A DNA stretch of 64,000 bases, from NCBI GenBank assembly GCA_963556495.2, contig OY747702.1, forward strand, positions 26,775,403 to 26,839,402, read 5' to 3'. The position numbers and the translations under genes were made by a program. Within the stretch, counting starts at the first letter, position 1; every line of letters starts with the position of its first letter. The stretch comes from Valencia hispanica. Lineage: Eukaryota; Chordata; Actinopteri; Cyprinodontiformes; Valenciidae. The notes beneath the pieces were generated by a model. The model made no database searches and was not told the origin of the DNA. It saw nothing but the letters and a program-made list of their open reading frames with translations. Shown here piece after piece: positions 49,688 through 61,619 of this stretch.

Positions 49688-52204
49688 TCGGCTCCATCAC
49701 CTAGTAGGGGTGGGGGGCACTTGGTTTTGTCGTTTGGGATACTGTGGCTGATGTGGGGGTTTTTGGGGTTGGAGGCGTCTGGGGGGGATCCCTGGGGGTG
49801 GGATCACTGTGCGGACGGGGCGCTGGACGTCGTGGCCCCAACCTGGGGTTGGGCTTTGGGTGGTAACTCCTGATGGCTGCTTGCGGTGCCTTAGGGGGGT
49901 TGCACTGACGGACATGGGTTACTGGCCTGGTGGCCGTGCTGCACCTGGGTAGGGTCTGGGGTGGGCCTGGGGATTCGGGGCTCTGGGGCGCCGTGCTCCC
50001 TAGCTGTGGTCCTGGCCGGGGGTTGACCAGCGTGGGGTCTCTGTTGCCTGTGGGGGTCGGGGCCTGCCGGCATGCGCGGCCACCTCTCTCTTTTTCTCTG
50101 GGCCGATTGTCATCGCCGGTCCCTGTATGGCGTCTCGCCTTGTTTGCTGGTTGGGGTGCCTGGCTGGTGGTCGCGGCGACTGGGTGGCATTTCTGGGCCT
50201 GATCAGTCTTTTTCGCACTGGACTTAGCTCCTGGGTCTTGGTCTTAATGCGTTGCGGGGCGCTGGGCCCGGGCGTTTTCCCGGGTTCGGTCGGACCTGCG
50301 GGTGGACTGGCCGGGTAGTGGGCGTGCAGGGCAGGTGGGGGGGGCGCTGGGTTTGGTTGCCTGCCAGGCCGTTGAGAAGCAGTGGTCGCTCCACAAGGGA
50401 ATGGGGCTGGTGGATGTTGGCCTGGTGGGGCGGCCGCCCGGTTCATCGGCTTGCTCCTGGTCTGGGCAGGTACGTCGCCGGGGTTTGGGCTGCAGGGACC
50501 TCCAATGAGCAGGTGGCGCTGGGGGCCTCCTTTGTTGGCGGGGAGGCTATTGCTAACTAGCGACAGGTGCTCTCCCCCTACGAGGGAACTTGGATGGGGG
50601 AGAGGGGTGTGCTGGAGGGGGGGCGAACTCAACCTGGGTGTCTAGTGTCTTTTGTGTTCTGATAGTAGAGCGAATGTCAGGGTGGGTTTAGTTCTCTTTC
50701 TGGGATGGGGCTGGAGGGACTGCCTTGGGGTCTGTGGGGCTTGGTGGTGCTGTGGCCGTGGGCCCCGGGTTGAACGTGCCATGGCCTCCCTCCCCTGGTG
50801 GATCCCGGTGAACAGAGGTGCCTATTGGGGTCAGTGGGGGAGCTGGCTCCCTGGGAAGACATTTTGTCTCCCAGTCCTTCCCTCCCCATCCCCGAACACC
50901 TCTGTTCACCCGCTCCATCACTTTACCACTCATATAGGGTCTTGGGGCATGGGCACATCACTGGGGTGCGAGGAGGGGTTTCCTTCCTTGCTATCCCGTG
51001 GCGTCCTGGGTCCCAATTTTAATATACAACTTAGACACTCCTACTTATAACATTTTCATGCGACACACATGTAGTGACTTTGGGGTGGGCACACTTTTCG
51101 GCATCCAGAGGGGGAGCGGTTCAATTAGCTTCACCTCCGGTGCCGGTGCCCACTGTTAAACCACATACAGACACTAAGGGCAAGGGGTGGAGGTTGGGGG
51201 ATGTGTGGCTGCCTTCCCCACATCCCACCCCTCTGTTTCTAAATGCACATTATAACAACACGCATCAACACCATACTCGAGCGGGAGGACAGAGGCTAGG
51301 GGTCTTCTCACACCCCTGTTCACTACGGGCCATCAGGGGTTGGGGTCCGGAGGAGGAACAGGTGGTCTGGTCGAGGTCCTGGGCTGTCGGGCTGCTTCGC
51401 CACTGTGGGGCCCTTGGTGGTCTGCTTGTCTCCGTCTTAGAAGGTAGGGGGTCCATCTCCCGGGTTCGGGGGCTGGTGGCTCTACTGGGGCATCGGTACC
51501 TGGACCTGAGAGCATGAAGTGTGTATGGGGTGTGTGAGTGAGGGTACAGCATCATTTATTGGGTGTCTTGGTGAGTTAGTGAGAATGTATGTGTTTAAAA
51601 GGGAGGGAATATATGACTGTGTCTGTATGTCTTTGTCTGCCTGTCAGGTTGGGTCTTGAGCTGCCCTCTCGCCTGGCGCACTTCAGGCCTTACATTTAAT
51701 GGGGGGCCTATTTCCCCTCCGTCACTCCCCGCCAGTGACGGATGCTCCTGCCTACTGGTGCGTCGATGGTCAATCCAGTTCGGACCTGGTGCGTGCCTGG
51801 GCGGGCCTGGGGGGTCTGTGTGTCGGTCGGCCGATGCGTTGGGCCGATATCTTCCTTTGGTTGGTTGGGGCACCTCTTTTAGGGGTGCCAGGTTTGGGAT
51901 TGTTGGGTGGTGCCTGCTCGGTGGCTCGGTGGGATACGGATCCAGCGTCTCTGCTCGTTCAATCACCTGTACTGTGCGCACCGTGCGTGGTCGGTTCATT
52001 GGCGGGATGGACCGGCCCTGGCCTTTGTTGGATGCCTGGTCTCGGCGCTCTGCGTTGCGTGGGATCAGGACTCGGGAGCTGGTACAACTTGGTGTCCAGG
52101 TGCTGGCTGAGCTTGTCCTGGGGATGCTGTCCATCCCCTGCGGCTATTGGTGGGGCGCCCCGACGTGGGGCAGGGGTGGTTCGCTGGGATGTTGGCGGTG
52201 GGGA
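49688..52204 (+). other. G-rich 3' region of the L1-like LINE, first part
   Basis: After ORF2 the base composition changes sharply: about 2.5 kb very rich in G on the plus strand, with many GGGG and TGGGG runs. It continues after the nested LINE (56200-57000), where it turns CT-rich. All long open frames here, on both strands, are low-complexity Gly/Trp/Val or Pro/Arg strings with no domain and are compositional artefacts. Confidence 0.65.
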
Positions 52205-55200
52205 TTCAATTCAATTCAATTCAGTTTATTTATATAGCGCCAATTCACAACAGATGTCATCTCAAGGCACTTAACAAGAAGTCATTTCAATACATTTATA
52301 CAAACATTCCAATCAGTTAAAATGTTTCCTATTTAAGGAATCCCAGCAGATTGCGTCAGTCATTGGCGTGAGGTCGGGCCCCGTTGATGCAGACTTTACA
52401 ACCACAGCAATCCTTCAGCAATCCCTCATACTGAGCAAGCATGTAGCAATGGTGGAGAGGAAAAACTCCCCTTTAACAGGAAGAAACCTCCAACAGAACC
52501 AGGCTCAGTAGGAGCGGCTATCTGCCAAGACCGTCTGGGGGTTTGAGAAGACAGAGCAGAAACACAGAAGGAACAGAAGATCTGATATAAGAGAACTTTC
52601 TATGTTACAGAAAGTAAAAAGTTGATAACAGGACACAGTGGATGTTCAGTTACTGGGAGGATCATCCCAGTCGATGCCCCCCGTCCAACAGGGCATTGCA
52701 GCCAAGCAGGATACCAGACCAGGTATATCTTCTATGGAGAGAAAAACACTGAGGGAAAACAAAGTTAACAGTCGAGATAACAGAATCTACTGTAATACAA
52801 CTGGAGAGTCGTAGGAGAAAAGGAAATAGCAGAGTGAGGAAAATTGGTAAGTCTGTCCTCCAGCAGTCTAAGCCTATAGCAGCATAACTACAGAGATAGC
52901 TAAGGATGACCTTAGCCACTCTAACTATAAGCTTTATCAAAAAGGAAAGTTTTAAGCCTGGCCTTAAAAGTAAACAGAGTGTCTGCCTCACAGACTAAAG
53001 CTGGGAGCTGGTTCCACAGGAGAGGAGCCTGATAACTAAAAGATCTGCCTCCCATTCTACTTTTAGAAATCCTAGGAACTACAAGTAAACCTGCAGTCTG
53101 AGAGCGAACGGCTCTGTTAGGAACATAAGGAACAATTAGATCTCTGATGTATGATGGAGCTTGATTATTAAGGGCTTTGTATGTAAGAAGAAGGATCTTA
53201 AATTCTATTCTGGATTTAACAGTGAGCCAATGAAGGGAAACTCAAACAGGAGAAAAATGTGATCTCTCTTTTTAATATTCATCAGAACTCTTGCTGCCGC
53301 ATTTTGGATCAACTGAAGGCTTTTAATGGCATTTTGTGGACTACCTGATAGTAAAGAATTACAGTAGTCCAGCCTTGAGGTAACAAATGCATGGACTAGT
53401 TTCTCAGCATCACTCCTGGACAGGATGTTTCTAATTTTAGCAATATTCCAGAGGTGAAAGAAAGAAATCCTAGAAACCTGTTTAATATGGGATTTAAATG
53501 TCAAATCTCGGTCAAATATAACGCCGAGGTTCTTTACGTTATTACTGGGGGCCAACTTAATGCCATCCAGATGAAGTGATTGACTAATCAATTTCTGTTT
53601 AAGAACTTCTGGTCCAAAGACAGCAACTTCTGTTATGTCAGAATTTAAAAGCAAAAAGTTTAGGGTCATCCATGTTTTTATGTCTTCCAGACATGCCTGT
53701 AATCTACCTAACTGACTGGGTTCATCAGGATTTATGGATAAATATAGTTGTGTATCATCGGCATAGCTGTGGAAATTTATCCCATGCTGTCTAATGATTC
53801 TACCAATTGGGAGCATATGTATGGTGAACAGAATTGGTCCAAGCACAGAACCCTGTGGAACTCCACAAGTAACCCTTGAGAGTGAAGAAGATTTATCATT
53901 TAGATGAACAAACTGGAATCTATCAGACAAATATGATTTAAACCAGCCTAGTGCTGTTCCTTTGATCCCTGCAACATGTTCAAGCCTTTCTAGGAGAATA
54001 TTATGATCGACTGTGTCAAAAGCAGCACTGAGATCTAACAAAACCAGAACAGACACAAGTCCATTATCTGAGGCCACGAGAATATCATTAGTAACCTTCA
54101 CCAGTGCTGTTTCAGTGCTATGATGAGCTCTAAAACCTGACTGAAACTCTTCAAACAGCTCATTACTGTTTAGATGCTCACAGACTTGATTAGCAACAAT
54201 TTTCTCACGGACTTTGGATAAGAAGGGAAGGTTAGATATAGGTCTGTAATTCACTAAGTCATCTTGATCAAGGGAAGGTTTCTTGAGTAAAGGTTTAATT
54301 ACAGCTATGTTAAATTCCTGTGGTACGTATCCGTTTACTAAGGATAGATTCATCATATCCAAAATGGGGCCAGGAACCAAATGGAACACTTCTTTAAATA
54401 ATTTGGTTGGAATTGGGTCCAACATACAAGTTGAAGGTTTAGATGAGGCTAATGTTTTTGATAATTCCGAAAGCTCGATTGAATCAAAACAGCCTAAGCA
54501 CAACTGAGGTTCTACAGTTCTTTTCGATACTGCCTCATTTACTGAGGAAGAAGTAATCATGTTTGGGAGGATGCCAATGATTTTTAATAGAATTAATTTT
54601 ATTTATGAAGAATCCCATAAAATCATCTCCGCTAAGAGCTGGGGGAATAGTTGGCTCAACAGAGCTATGACTCTGTGTAAGTTTGGCAACTGTACTAAAA
54701 AGAAACCTAGGATTGTTTTTATTCCCCTCTGTTAATGATGAAAAATATGCTGTTCTAGCTTGTTGAAGGGTCTTTTTATACAGCAATAGACTGTTATTCC
54801 AGGTTAAATAGGAATCCTCTAGGTGTGTAGAGCGCCATTTTCTCTCCAACTTCCTAGTTTTCTGCTTTAAAGTACGCAACTCTGCATTGAACCAAGGAGT
54901 CAGCCTCCTATGGCTAGCCACTTTCTTTTTTAAGGGGGCTACCCTATCTAATGCCAAACGCAATGAGGACGTAACGCTGTGCACCAGACCATCAATTTCT
55001 GAAGGGTTAGAGATAGAATTGCTGCCATCCACTGTGTTACCCTGAGACACTAAGGAAAGTAAGAATGGAACAGATTTTTTAAAAATTGTTACAGCATTGT
55101 CTGATAAAGCTCTACTATAATGACATTTTCTTTCCGATTTAAGATGGTCAGTTAAAGTAAATTCAAAAGTTATTAAGAAGTGGTCAGACAGGACCGGGTT

Positions 55201-56199
55201 ATGTGGGTGGACTGTTATTTCCTCACACTAAATACCGTATGTCAGTACAAGGTCCAAAGTGTGTTTGCCCGAGTGGGTCGATCCCTGTACTTTTTGAGTA
55301 AAGCCAATTGAGTCTAAAATAGCATTAAAGGCTGCATTTAGGCTATCACTTTCAGTATCCACATGAATATTGAAGTCCCCCACTATAATAACCCTATCAG
55401 TATTTAATACTAAATCAGATAAAAAATGTGGGATCTGATCCAAGAATTGAGAGTAAGGGCCTGGTGGATGATACAAAACCACAAACAAAAATGGTCTTAA
55501 TGTTTTGCAACTTGGATGAGGAAAATTAAGGGTTAGATGTTCAAAAGAACTGTAGCTATCAATTGGTCTGGGACTAATGAGTAAATCAGAACAAAAAATG
55601 GTTGCAACTCCTCCTCACCCAGTATTTCTAGGAATGTGAAAATTTAAATGACTGGAAGGAGTTGACTCATTTATACTGACATATTCCTCCTGCTGCAACC
55701 AGGTTTCTGTGAGACAAATGAAATCAATGTGATTATCACAAATCAAGTCATTTACTAACAAAGTCTTTGAGGAGAGAGATCTTAAGTTTAATAAACCACA
55801 TTTAATAGATTTATTTTTCTGTTCAGTCAAAGTTGTATTTATTTTTATGAGATTTTCATAATTTGCTTTTGTTGGCTTAACTTTTAATCCATTTAATTTT
55901 GGCCGTGGGCAAGACACTGTTTCTATATGGTAATGGGTGGGTAACAGTACAGAAGCAGCAGAGAGGTGGGTTAAACTACGACTCTGCTTCCTGGTCTGGA
56001 CCCTGGGTTGTCAGTGTTTTGGAGGACTAATAAATTCGGCCATATTCCTAGAAAGAAGAGCTGCTCCATCCAAAGTGGGATGGATGCCGTCTCTCTGGAT
56101 CAGACCAGGTTTTCCCCAAAATGTTCTCCAGTTATCAATGTAGCCCACATCGTTTGCAGGACACCACCTAGACAACCATTGATTGAATGACAGCATGCG
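52205..56199 (-). mobile_element. L2-like LINE, nearly full length but decayed, inserted in the L1-like LINE
   Basis: On the minus strand, order of domains: end of ORF1 ([20 protein letters not shown], the DGxHP block of the SGNH-esterase-type ORF1 known in CR1/L2 elements); endonuclease ([21 protein letters not shown], then VIIVGDFNIHVD, near 55.9-55.2 kb); linker; reverse transcriptase 54560-53205 (NYRPISNLPFLSKV, SAAFDTVDHN, GVPQGSVLGP, SYADDTQLYLS); 3' UTR and GAATT tail at 52205. Stops interrupt it at 55618 (after PRNTG) and near 55228 (after LTYGI), and a frameshift lies near 54580. The reverse transcriptase core of 451 codons is open, making this the best-preserved copy. Confidence 0.9.
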
Positions 56200-57000
56200 G
56201 CTAAATTGGCCCGGGGTGGTGGTGGCGGTGCTGGGGGCCCCTCGTCGGCTGGTCCCTTGTCGGGTCCCTGCTGGGGGGTGGGGCGCCCCGGCTCTCCCGG
56301 TCCATGGACCGGGCCGCCCTGGCGCGGCTGGTTGCCGGCAGGGCCCGTGAGCTCGTCACTGCTGCCCCTGGGCCCCTGCACAGTAGCCGCTGGACGTTCC
56401 CCTGGGGTTCTCCTTTGCTCCTCTCTTGGGGGATGTGGTCGGCCCCGCCCGGGTCCGCCTGGGGCTCTGGGGGTCCTTTGGACGTCTTGGCTCCGATCTC
56501 CTTCATGTCTGCATCGATTCCTGGGAGACGGATTGATGCCTGCTCACACCAGCTATCGAACACTCTTATGGAGAAACCTTATCTGCACCAGCATACTCAC
56601 ACACACACATAGATGTAGGGTCTCTGGTGTTTACAGATATATTCTTGGGCTGAGGTTATCATTACTAGAGCTTGATTAATCGGTACCATGAGTTTTTCTG
56701 TGACATTGTTGTTGTATTTTTATATCAATTTTTGTGTGATGTGGTTGTTTAGTTCTTAGTTCACAATGTTTGGTTTGTTTTGTCGATGTTCCTTTTTTGT
56801 TTTGTTTTGTTTTGTCCCCCCTCTCTGCCGTCCTGTGGGTATGGAGGCAGACTTCAATGTTTTCCTGTGTTTTCTCTGTTCCCATTCCTCTCTTGTATTT
56901 TCAACTCACCCTCCTACCTCTCTTCTTCATCTTCTTTCTTTCTTCCCCTTAATTTTCCGTCTCCGGGTCCATAACATCAGGAAATAAAACCCCCAGCAAA

Positions 57001-58281
57001 TAAAAATACAAAATTTGACAAACTGCAAAGAAATTTACTTTACCGATCACCAGCCAGTAAAAATCAACTCCCCAATCCTTCCTCAACTGGAAAAACACAA
57101 ATGTTATAATTAGGTGTAAAATCATAACAAATTTATTTGGTGGAAAGTGATTTTTGTTTTGATGGTGAAGCAAGAAAAAACATAAATTCTTAGATTTTTA
57201 AACAGTTTTTGGAAATTCTCTTGACTGATGCAGCTATTTGTTGTTTTATTAGGATTTATTTCATCAGAAGCATAATTTTGCTTAATCATCATCGCTATCT
57301 TAGATTCCTAGGTGTATATTACAAATTAGAAATATTAAATGTGTAAGTATTTTCATAGCTTAGAAAAGGTTTCAACATCAGTTTTGGGAAAACAGTTAAA
57401 TCTTTTTAATAAAAATCATATTTGTGGTTATGATTAAATACAGATACCTTCAATGCTCAATTTATATTTTATATATATTAAATATGTTGTATAAATATGT
57501 TATTTATCTTTATTTTAAATATAATGATTATGATGTAAGAATTGATGTCATCTTGACTTGGTTTTCTAACTATCAAAAGGGAAATCCAAGCAAGTGTTTG
57601 ATACATTTCCCTCATTGTTTGAATTAACAGAAATAAAAAGCTGTCAGATAATGGTTGTAAGAGTGTAAACATTTGAGATATATTGTCATTAATGGATGAC
57701 TAAAGATGCATTACACTTTTTTTAAGGAAGATAAAAAAAACTGCTGAGCTGATTTCTTCACAGGGGAAGTTGACAGGACAAATATAGATGAGAGAGCTGC
57801 ATGAGGTGGCATTAAATATTGGCCTTTTTTTCTTTTTTTCTCTTTAGAGGGTGGCTGAGATTTGAATCACAAAAGGTGGTCTCTATTTAATTTGGATGTT
57901 TTTTTTCTCCCTTAAATAGAGAAGACATTACTGTCAGTAGAAAAAGAAATGGGTGTCAAAGTATGATGCAGAAATGTCTTCTTAAGACTGCTGTACAGCT
58001 AAGAGATATACTGTACTTCTTTGCTATATGCCAAGGAATGCCAGTAGCTATTAATATTTAAAAATTACTGAAGAGCTTGCCACATTGATACTAAACCACA
58101 TGAACTATTTATTTGACTATTTTAGAAAGAGATTTCTTCTTGTTACAACTAAAGAACTGCCACAATGTTTCTTTTTTTTCAAATGTAAGAAATGTGCTTA
58201 CTTAAATAAAAAAATTAATCCATTAGCAAACAGAAATACCAACAGAAATGTTGTCTTCAGTAATGCATGTTTTTGCCATAG
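57001..58281. other. AT-rich non-coding stretch
   Basis: The sequence after the L1-like 3' end has no exon-like structure or recognisable repeat. Short open frames are random. Confidence 0.4.
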
Positions 58282-58627
58282 TTACTGATCTAAGATCAGG
58301 AAGACAGAAATGATGGATGACTTTTTTTGTATTACACAGGAAGTACATTTTGGAACAACAGCCTGAGATCCTGGAGTCTGAGTCAGGACGACATCTGCTG
58401 ATGAACCTAGAAAATAAATAAAGGAAAAAAGTTACCACCAATTTTGTACAAATAAATAAATAAAAATAAGAACTATAAAACATGAAAAGGCTCTGCTCTT
58501 AAAGAATATATTAAGAAACTCTAGATGGATTAATCATGTAAGTGTTCAATACTGAAATAGAGTTTAAATTGTCACCCTGAACAAGGAGCCCCAAGATGGT
58601 CAGCTGTAGAGTCAGTAACATCATCAT
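58282..58627 (-). pseudogene. Immunoglobulin light-chain V segment fragment (leader plus framework 1)
   Basis: On the minus strand a leader exon at 58627-58576 begins CACCATGATGATG. It encodes MMMLLTLQLTILGLLVQG, a typical signal peptide, and ends at a GTGACA donor. After a 169-bp intron with a TTTTCTAG-type acceptor, the V exon starts at 58406 in the correct phase. It reads GSSADVVLTQTPGSQAVVP, classic kappa-like framework 1, then CTSC, and leaves the V pattern. The frame ends at TAA 58282-58284. CDR1, framework 2, framework 3 and any recombination signal are missing. The intron position and phase 1 junction match Ig V genes. I see no J or C exons nearby, so it is an isolated pseudogene fragment (orphon). 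Confidence 0.7.
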
Positions 58628-58721
58628 GGTGCTGCTGGTGTATCAGTGGCTCTGAAAGGCCTGGACAGCCACTGATCAACTCTGACCTCTTAACAGCTGG
58701 GAGCAGAGAGGCAGGACACAT

Positions 58722-58729
58722 ATGCAAAC
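58722..58729 (-). promoter_or_regulatory. Octamer-like motif of an Ig V promoter
   Basis: On the minus strand GTTTGCAT differs by one base from the Ig octamer ATTTGCAT. It lies about 95 bases before the leader ATG. Position and orientation fit kappa-type V promoters and support the Ig reading of the downstream exons. Confidence 0.5.
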
Positions 58730-59109
58730 ACACAGAGTCAGTCACATGGAGATCTGCTCCACATGTCATCATGTTTCCTCTTCAGTCCTGTGAGATGTAT
58801 GCTAATTACAATATTCAGGGTAAGCACACCTCTAAACCGATCTGTTGCAATGTTAACATGTTGCTTCTGATTTAAAAAAACAACAAAAAAAACATCAAAC
58901 TTTCTCATCCATCTCTTTTTCTGACCTTCCTTTGTATACTTCCGCACCTGTTGGAAGTTGGGAAATTGTCCAATAATGCCTTAACATTGTGGATCATTGA
59001 GCTTTACTTTTACTGAGACTAAGGGGTTGTTCCAAACCCCTAACAGTCCTAACCCATAATCCTGTCTGCACCACATTTACACAACACAATCCAGTAAGGT
59101 TAGTGCTGT

Positions 59110-59570
59110 TCTCCTGGTGACTAGCTCGCCCAAACTAGTCTATTGGACACTTTACCCCTTTCAACACTTGATGTACACTTGGATTTGGCTCCTCTGCCAT
59201 GGAAACCCATCCCATAAAGTTCTCTATGCACTGTTCCTGAGCTAATCTGAAGGCTGCTTTAAGTTTAAAGTTTTGTGGCTTTTGACTACTGAAAGTTGGC
59301 AGCCTCTGCACCCAGTTGCTGTCATATCCAACATCTTCCAATTTGTTATAAAATAATCAACTGTTGAATGAGTATTTGGGAAATTTCATGACTGGCCTTA
59401 GTGTGCAGGTGTCATGGTGTTAAGGTACCATACTTGAATTCACTGAACTCCTGAGAGCAACCAGTTCTCTCAAATCTTTGTAGAATAAGTCTGAATACCT
59501 AGCAGCTGGATTTTATACACCTGTGACCATGGAAGCTATTGGGACATCATTCAATGATTAGATGTGTGGG
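59110..59570 (-). mobile_element. Remnant of a common fish DNA element
   Basis: The wording TGGCTCCTCTGCCATGGAAA, TTCCTGAGCTAATCTGAAGG and CACCTGTGACCATGGAAGC is, from memory, that of a widespread non-autonomous fish DNA transposon. The 68-codon minus-strand frame inside it is not a gene. Confidence 0.45.
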
Positions 59571-60847
59571 TGAAGACTTTTAGCAATAAAACTTCCAAGA
59601 CAACACAATAAACTGTGTGATCACTTGTTTATCTACAGCAAAACATGCAGTAGAAACTCTTACACCCTGTGTTCCCTCATGTCATTCAGAAGATCAAGAG
59701 GAAATATTGACGAAAGTGTCGTGTTATTTGGTAAAGGGCAGTATCAGAGAAATGTTTTGGTTGAAATGTGTTAACATTGATGCCTGAGACTCTGCATGAA
59801 AAGTACATACAGTATTTCAGTCGGCTGCCTTTGAAAAACAATACCATTGAACTCAGTTGCACTCTTCAGTCTAATCATCGCATTGTTAAACATCCCTTTA
59901 ACAAACCTGAGAAACTCATTAACTAATGTCCAAATGGAGTGTCCTACCTTGAGCTTTCATAATGGACTCAGAAATTTTTCCCAAAGTTTCACAAAGCTAC
60001 ACTTAATATTAGACAAAAATAACCTAATAAAGAAAAGACAAAATGTACGGATGTTTCGGGTGATCATCAAGACATTTTAGGCACACGTGAGATGGGCCTT
60101 TGGCCCCTTTTGTGATCAGTCGTATTTCTCACCATAGAACTCTGCTATGTAGGGCTTTTTTTTGCCTATGTTGCCTCTTTTTTTTTGTTGAACCATGAAC
60201 ACTGACTTTTTTTGGGTGTTAATCCTTTTTTACAACTTGTAGGTGTTTCAATAAATAAAAGGAGTATGCCATTAAGCCCTAATCTATGCTTAATTCCAGC
60301 TGCCCAGTATCTATATTCCTAATTTATTCAGACTAATAAAAACGATTGTTTTAAAGAGAAAACCAGAATAGTAATCTGAAATGAATGACTCCAGTGGGTT
60401 TATTTTTCACTCCTCACAAACACTGAGAAGGTACTGTTTTTGCTCAACTGTAACAGGGATTCAAAGACTCCTGGAAACAGAAAGTGGACGTTAAGACGGG
60501 AACAAGACAAGATGGCCTCATAACGACAGTTTGGTCAAACTTCTCACTCATTTCTTATATTACAAACATTTAAAAAAAGGTTAAACTATGTAAACAGTGT
60601 GAAAAGACAGAGCAAATCAAGAGAGCACCAAACACAAATAAACATATGGACAGTAATAGAAAGAGACTGAGTGAGACAACAGTTCAGCCTTAGCACCAGC
60701 ACACAACCCCGCTGTCAGTCTGGAGATGAGAAGGCAATGTTGTACCACAGTGAAGGCAGTGCTGCATTCAAGTAGATACCGTAATATTGAACTCCTTTAG
60801 TTCTGCCAGTGTGTGGAAGGAGTTTCTGCTCAGTGTTACAGAGGGAG

Positions 60848-61607
60848 TCACTTCTCATCCACCTCCAGCCTCCCCCATTCCTCCACCTCGTCATCATCAG
60901 TATCGTCATCCACGTAATCACCCCAAGTCCCATAGGTGTCACCTCCTTCCTCATCCTCCTCTTCCTCATCTTCTAGCACGTCTCTGCCATACAGCTATGG
61001 TGGAAAATTGTTATGCAATTAGGAATGAAGTGTATATTCTCTGTTTAGTGAATGCATCTAAGGAAATGACAAGCTTATTGTTCCAGCTTAATGTTATGAG
61101 AAAGATATATGTGTCAGGTCACCAGAGAGACAGACGCCGGGGCAGTAAGATAACAGTCTGGCCTTCGGATGAGCTGCTTTATGCGTTGCTATGACTCGCA
61201 TGAAGCGGTTACTCTGGAGGCAGGGCGTGAAGGTTGGAGAAGACATCTACAGAGATAAACAATGATTGTTGAATACTATTTAAGCGGTTAGTTAGAAAGG
61301 TTGGTTAGGGTGATGCACGAGTAACTCTGTCCCCTCCATGGTCTGGCCAGACATGTTTGAATTAAATACTTAAACGCCTTCTGGGACTCAAGTCTTCTTT
61401 ATTATGGAAACCCTGAGATACAATTTTTTGCCATAACACTTGGCGCCCAACGCAGCCTCAGCGAACGGAATGGACCGACAGGGACAGGGTCAAGGGAGTT
61501 GCTAGCGTCCTGGGAAATTTTCTCCCAGCCTCTTACCTCCAGTAGCTGTTTGAGAGATGAAGGCCTTGAAGCGTCTCTGTCGACCCTGCTGTCGCCTGAG
61601 ACAGAAC
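60848..61607 (-). CDS. Last two exons of an unidentified gene with an acidic C-terminus
   Basis: On the minus strand the penultimate exon is 61607-61537 (acceptor TTACCAG, donor GTAAGA). It reads SVSGDSRVDRDASRPSSLKQ then LLE. It joins in phase 0 to the last exon 60994-60848, which reads LYGRDVLEDEEEEDEEGGD, then TYGTWGDYVDD, then WGRLEVDEK and TGA. The phases agree at the junction, splice sites are consensus and the frame is clean, so I regard it as a real gene tail. The C-terminus is very acidic (runs of Asp/Glu), as in many chaperone-like or chromatin proteins, but I do not recognise the family. Upstream exons must lie beyond 61.6 kb; none were found with confidence before the window ends. 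An LTR sits in the intron between these two exons. Confidence 0.6.
61009..61438 (+). mobile_element. LTR of a retroelement
   Basis: A 430-bp unit begins TGTTATG and ends CATAACA, the TG...CA inverted ends of an LTR. ATTAAATA near 61365 may serve as its poly(A) signal. A primer-binding site follows two bases downstream. No gag-pol is recognisable afterwards, and host exon sequence resumes by 61537, so this is a remnant: one LTR with a short leader. Confidence 0.7.
61441..61458 (+). other. tRNA primer-binding site of the LTR element
   Basis: TGGCGCCCAACG directly after the LTR resembles primer-binding sites of many LTR retroelements, which pair with the 3' end of a host tRNA. The leader then runs to about 61520 before host sequence returns. 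Confidence 0.65.
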
Positions 61608-61619
61608 CTGGTAAGACTG

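Larger units (their letters stand above)
44595..57000 (+). mobile_element. L1-like LINE, decayed, with nested L2-like LINE
   Basis: The element has a 5' UTR with GAGATCTCGCGAGAGC and a YY1-like AATATGGCGG at about 44657-44666, then ORF1, ORF2 (endonuclease and reverse transcriptase), then a very long G-rich 3' region. It ends near 57000 in CT-rich sequence and A-rich tails (GGAAATAAAACCCCCAGC). An L2-like LINE occupies 52205-56199. Excluding that, the element is about 8.4 kb. The exact 5' end and target duplication were not resolved. Confidence 0.75.

Noticed and set aside
49891..52274. Long overlapping open frames up to 210 codons on both strands
   Set aside because: The G-rich composition removes stop codons; the products are low-complexity Pro/Arg or Gly/Trp/Val strings without domains.
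56201..56679. Open frames of 93-157 codons in GC-rich sequence
   Set aside because: The same G-rich 3' region of the L1-like element, after the nested LINE; no protein features.
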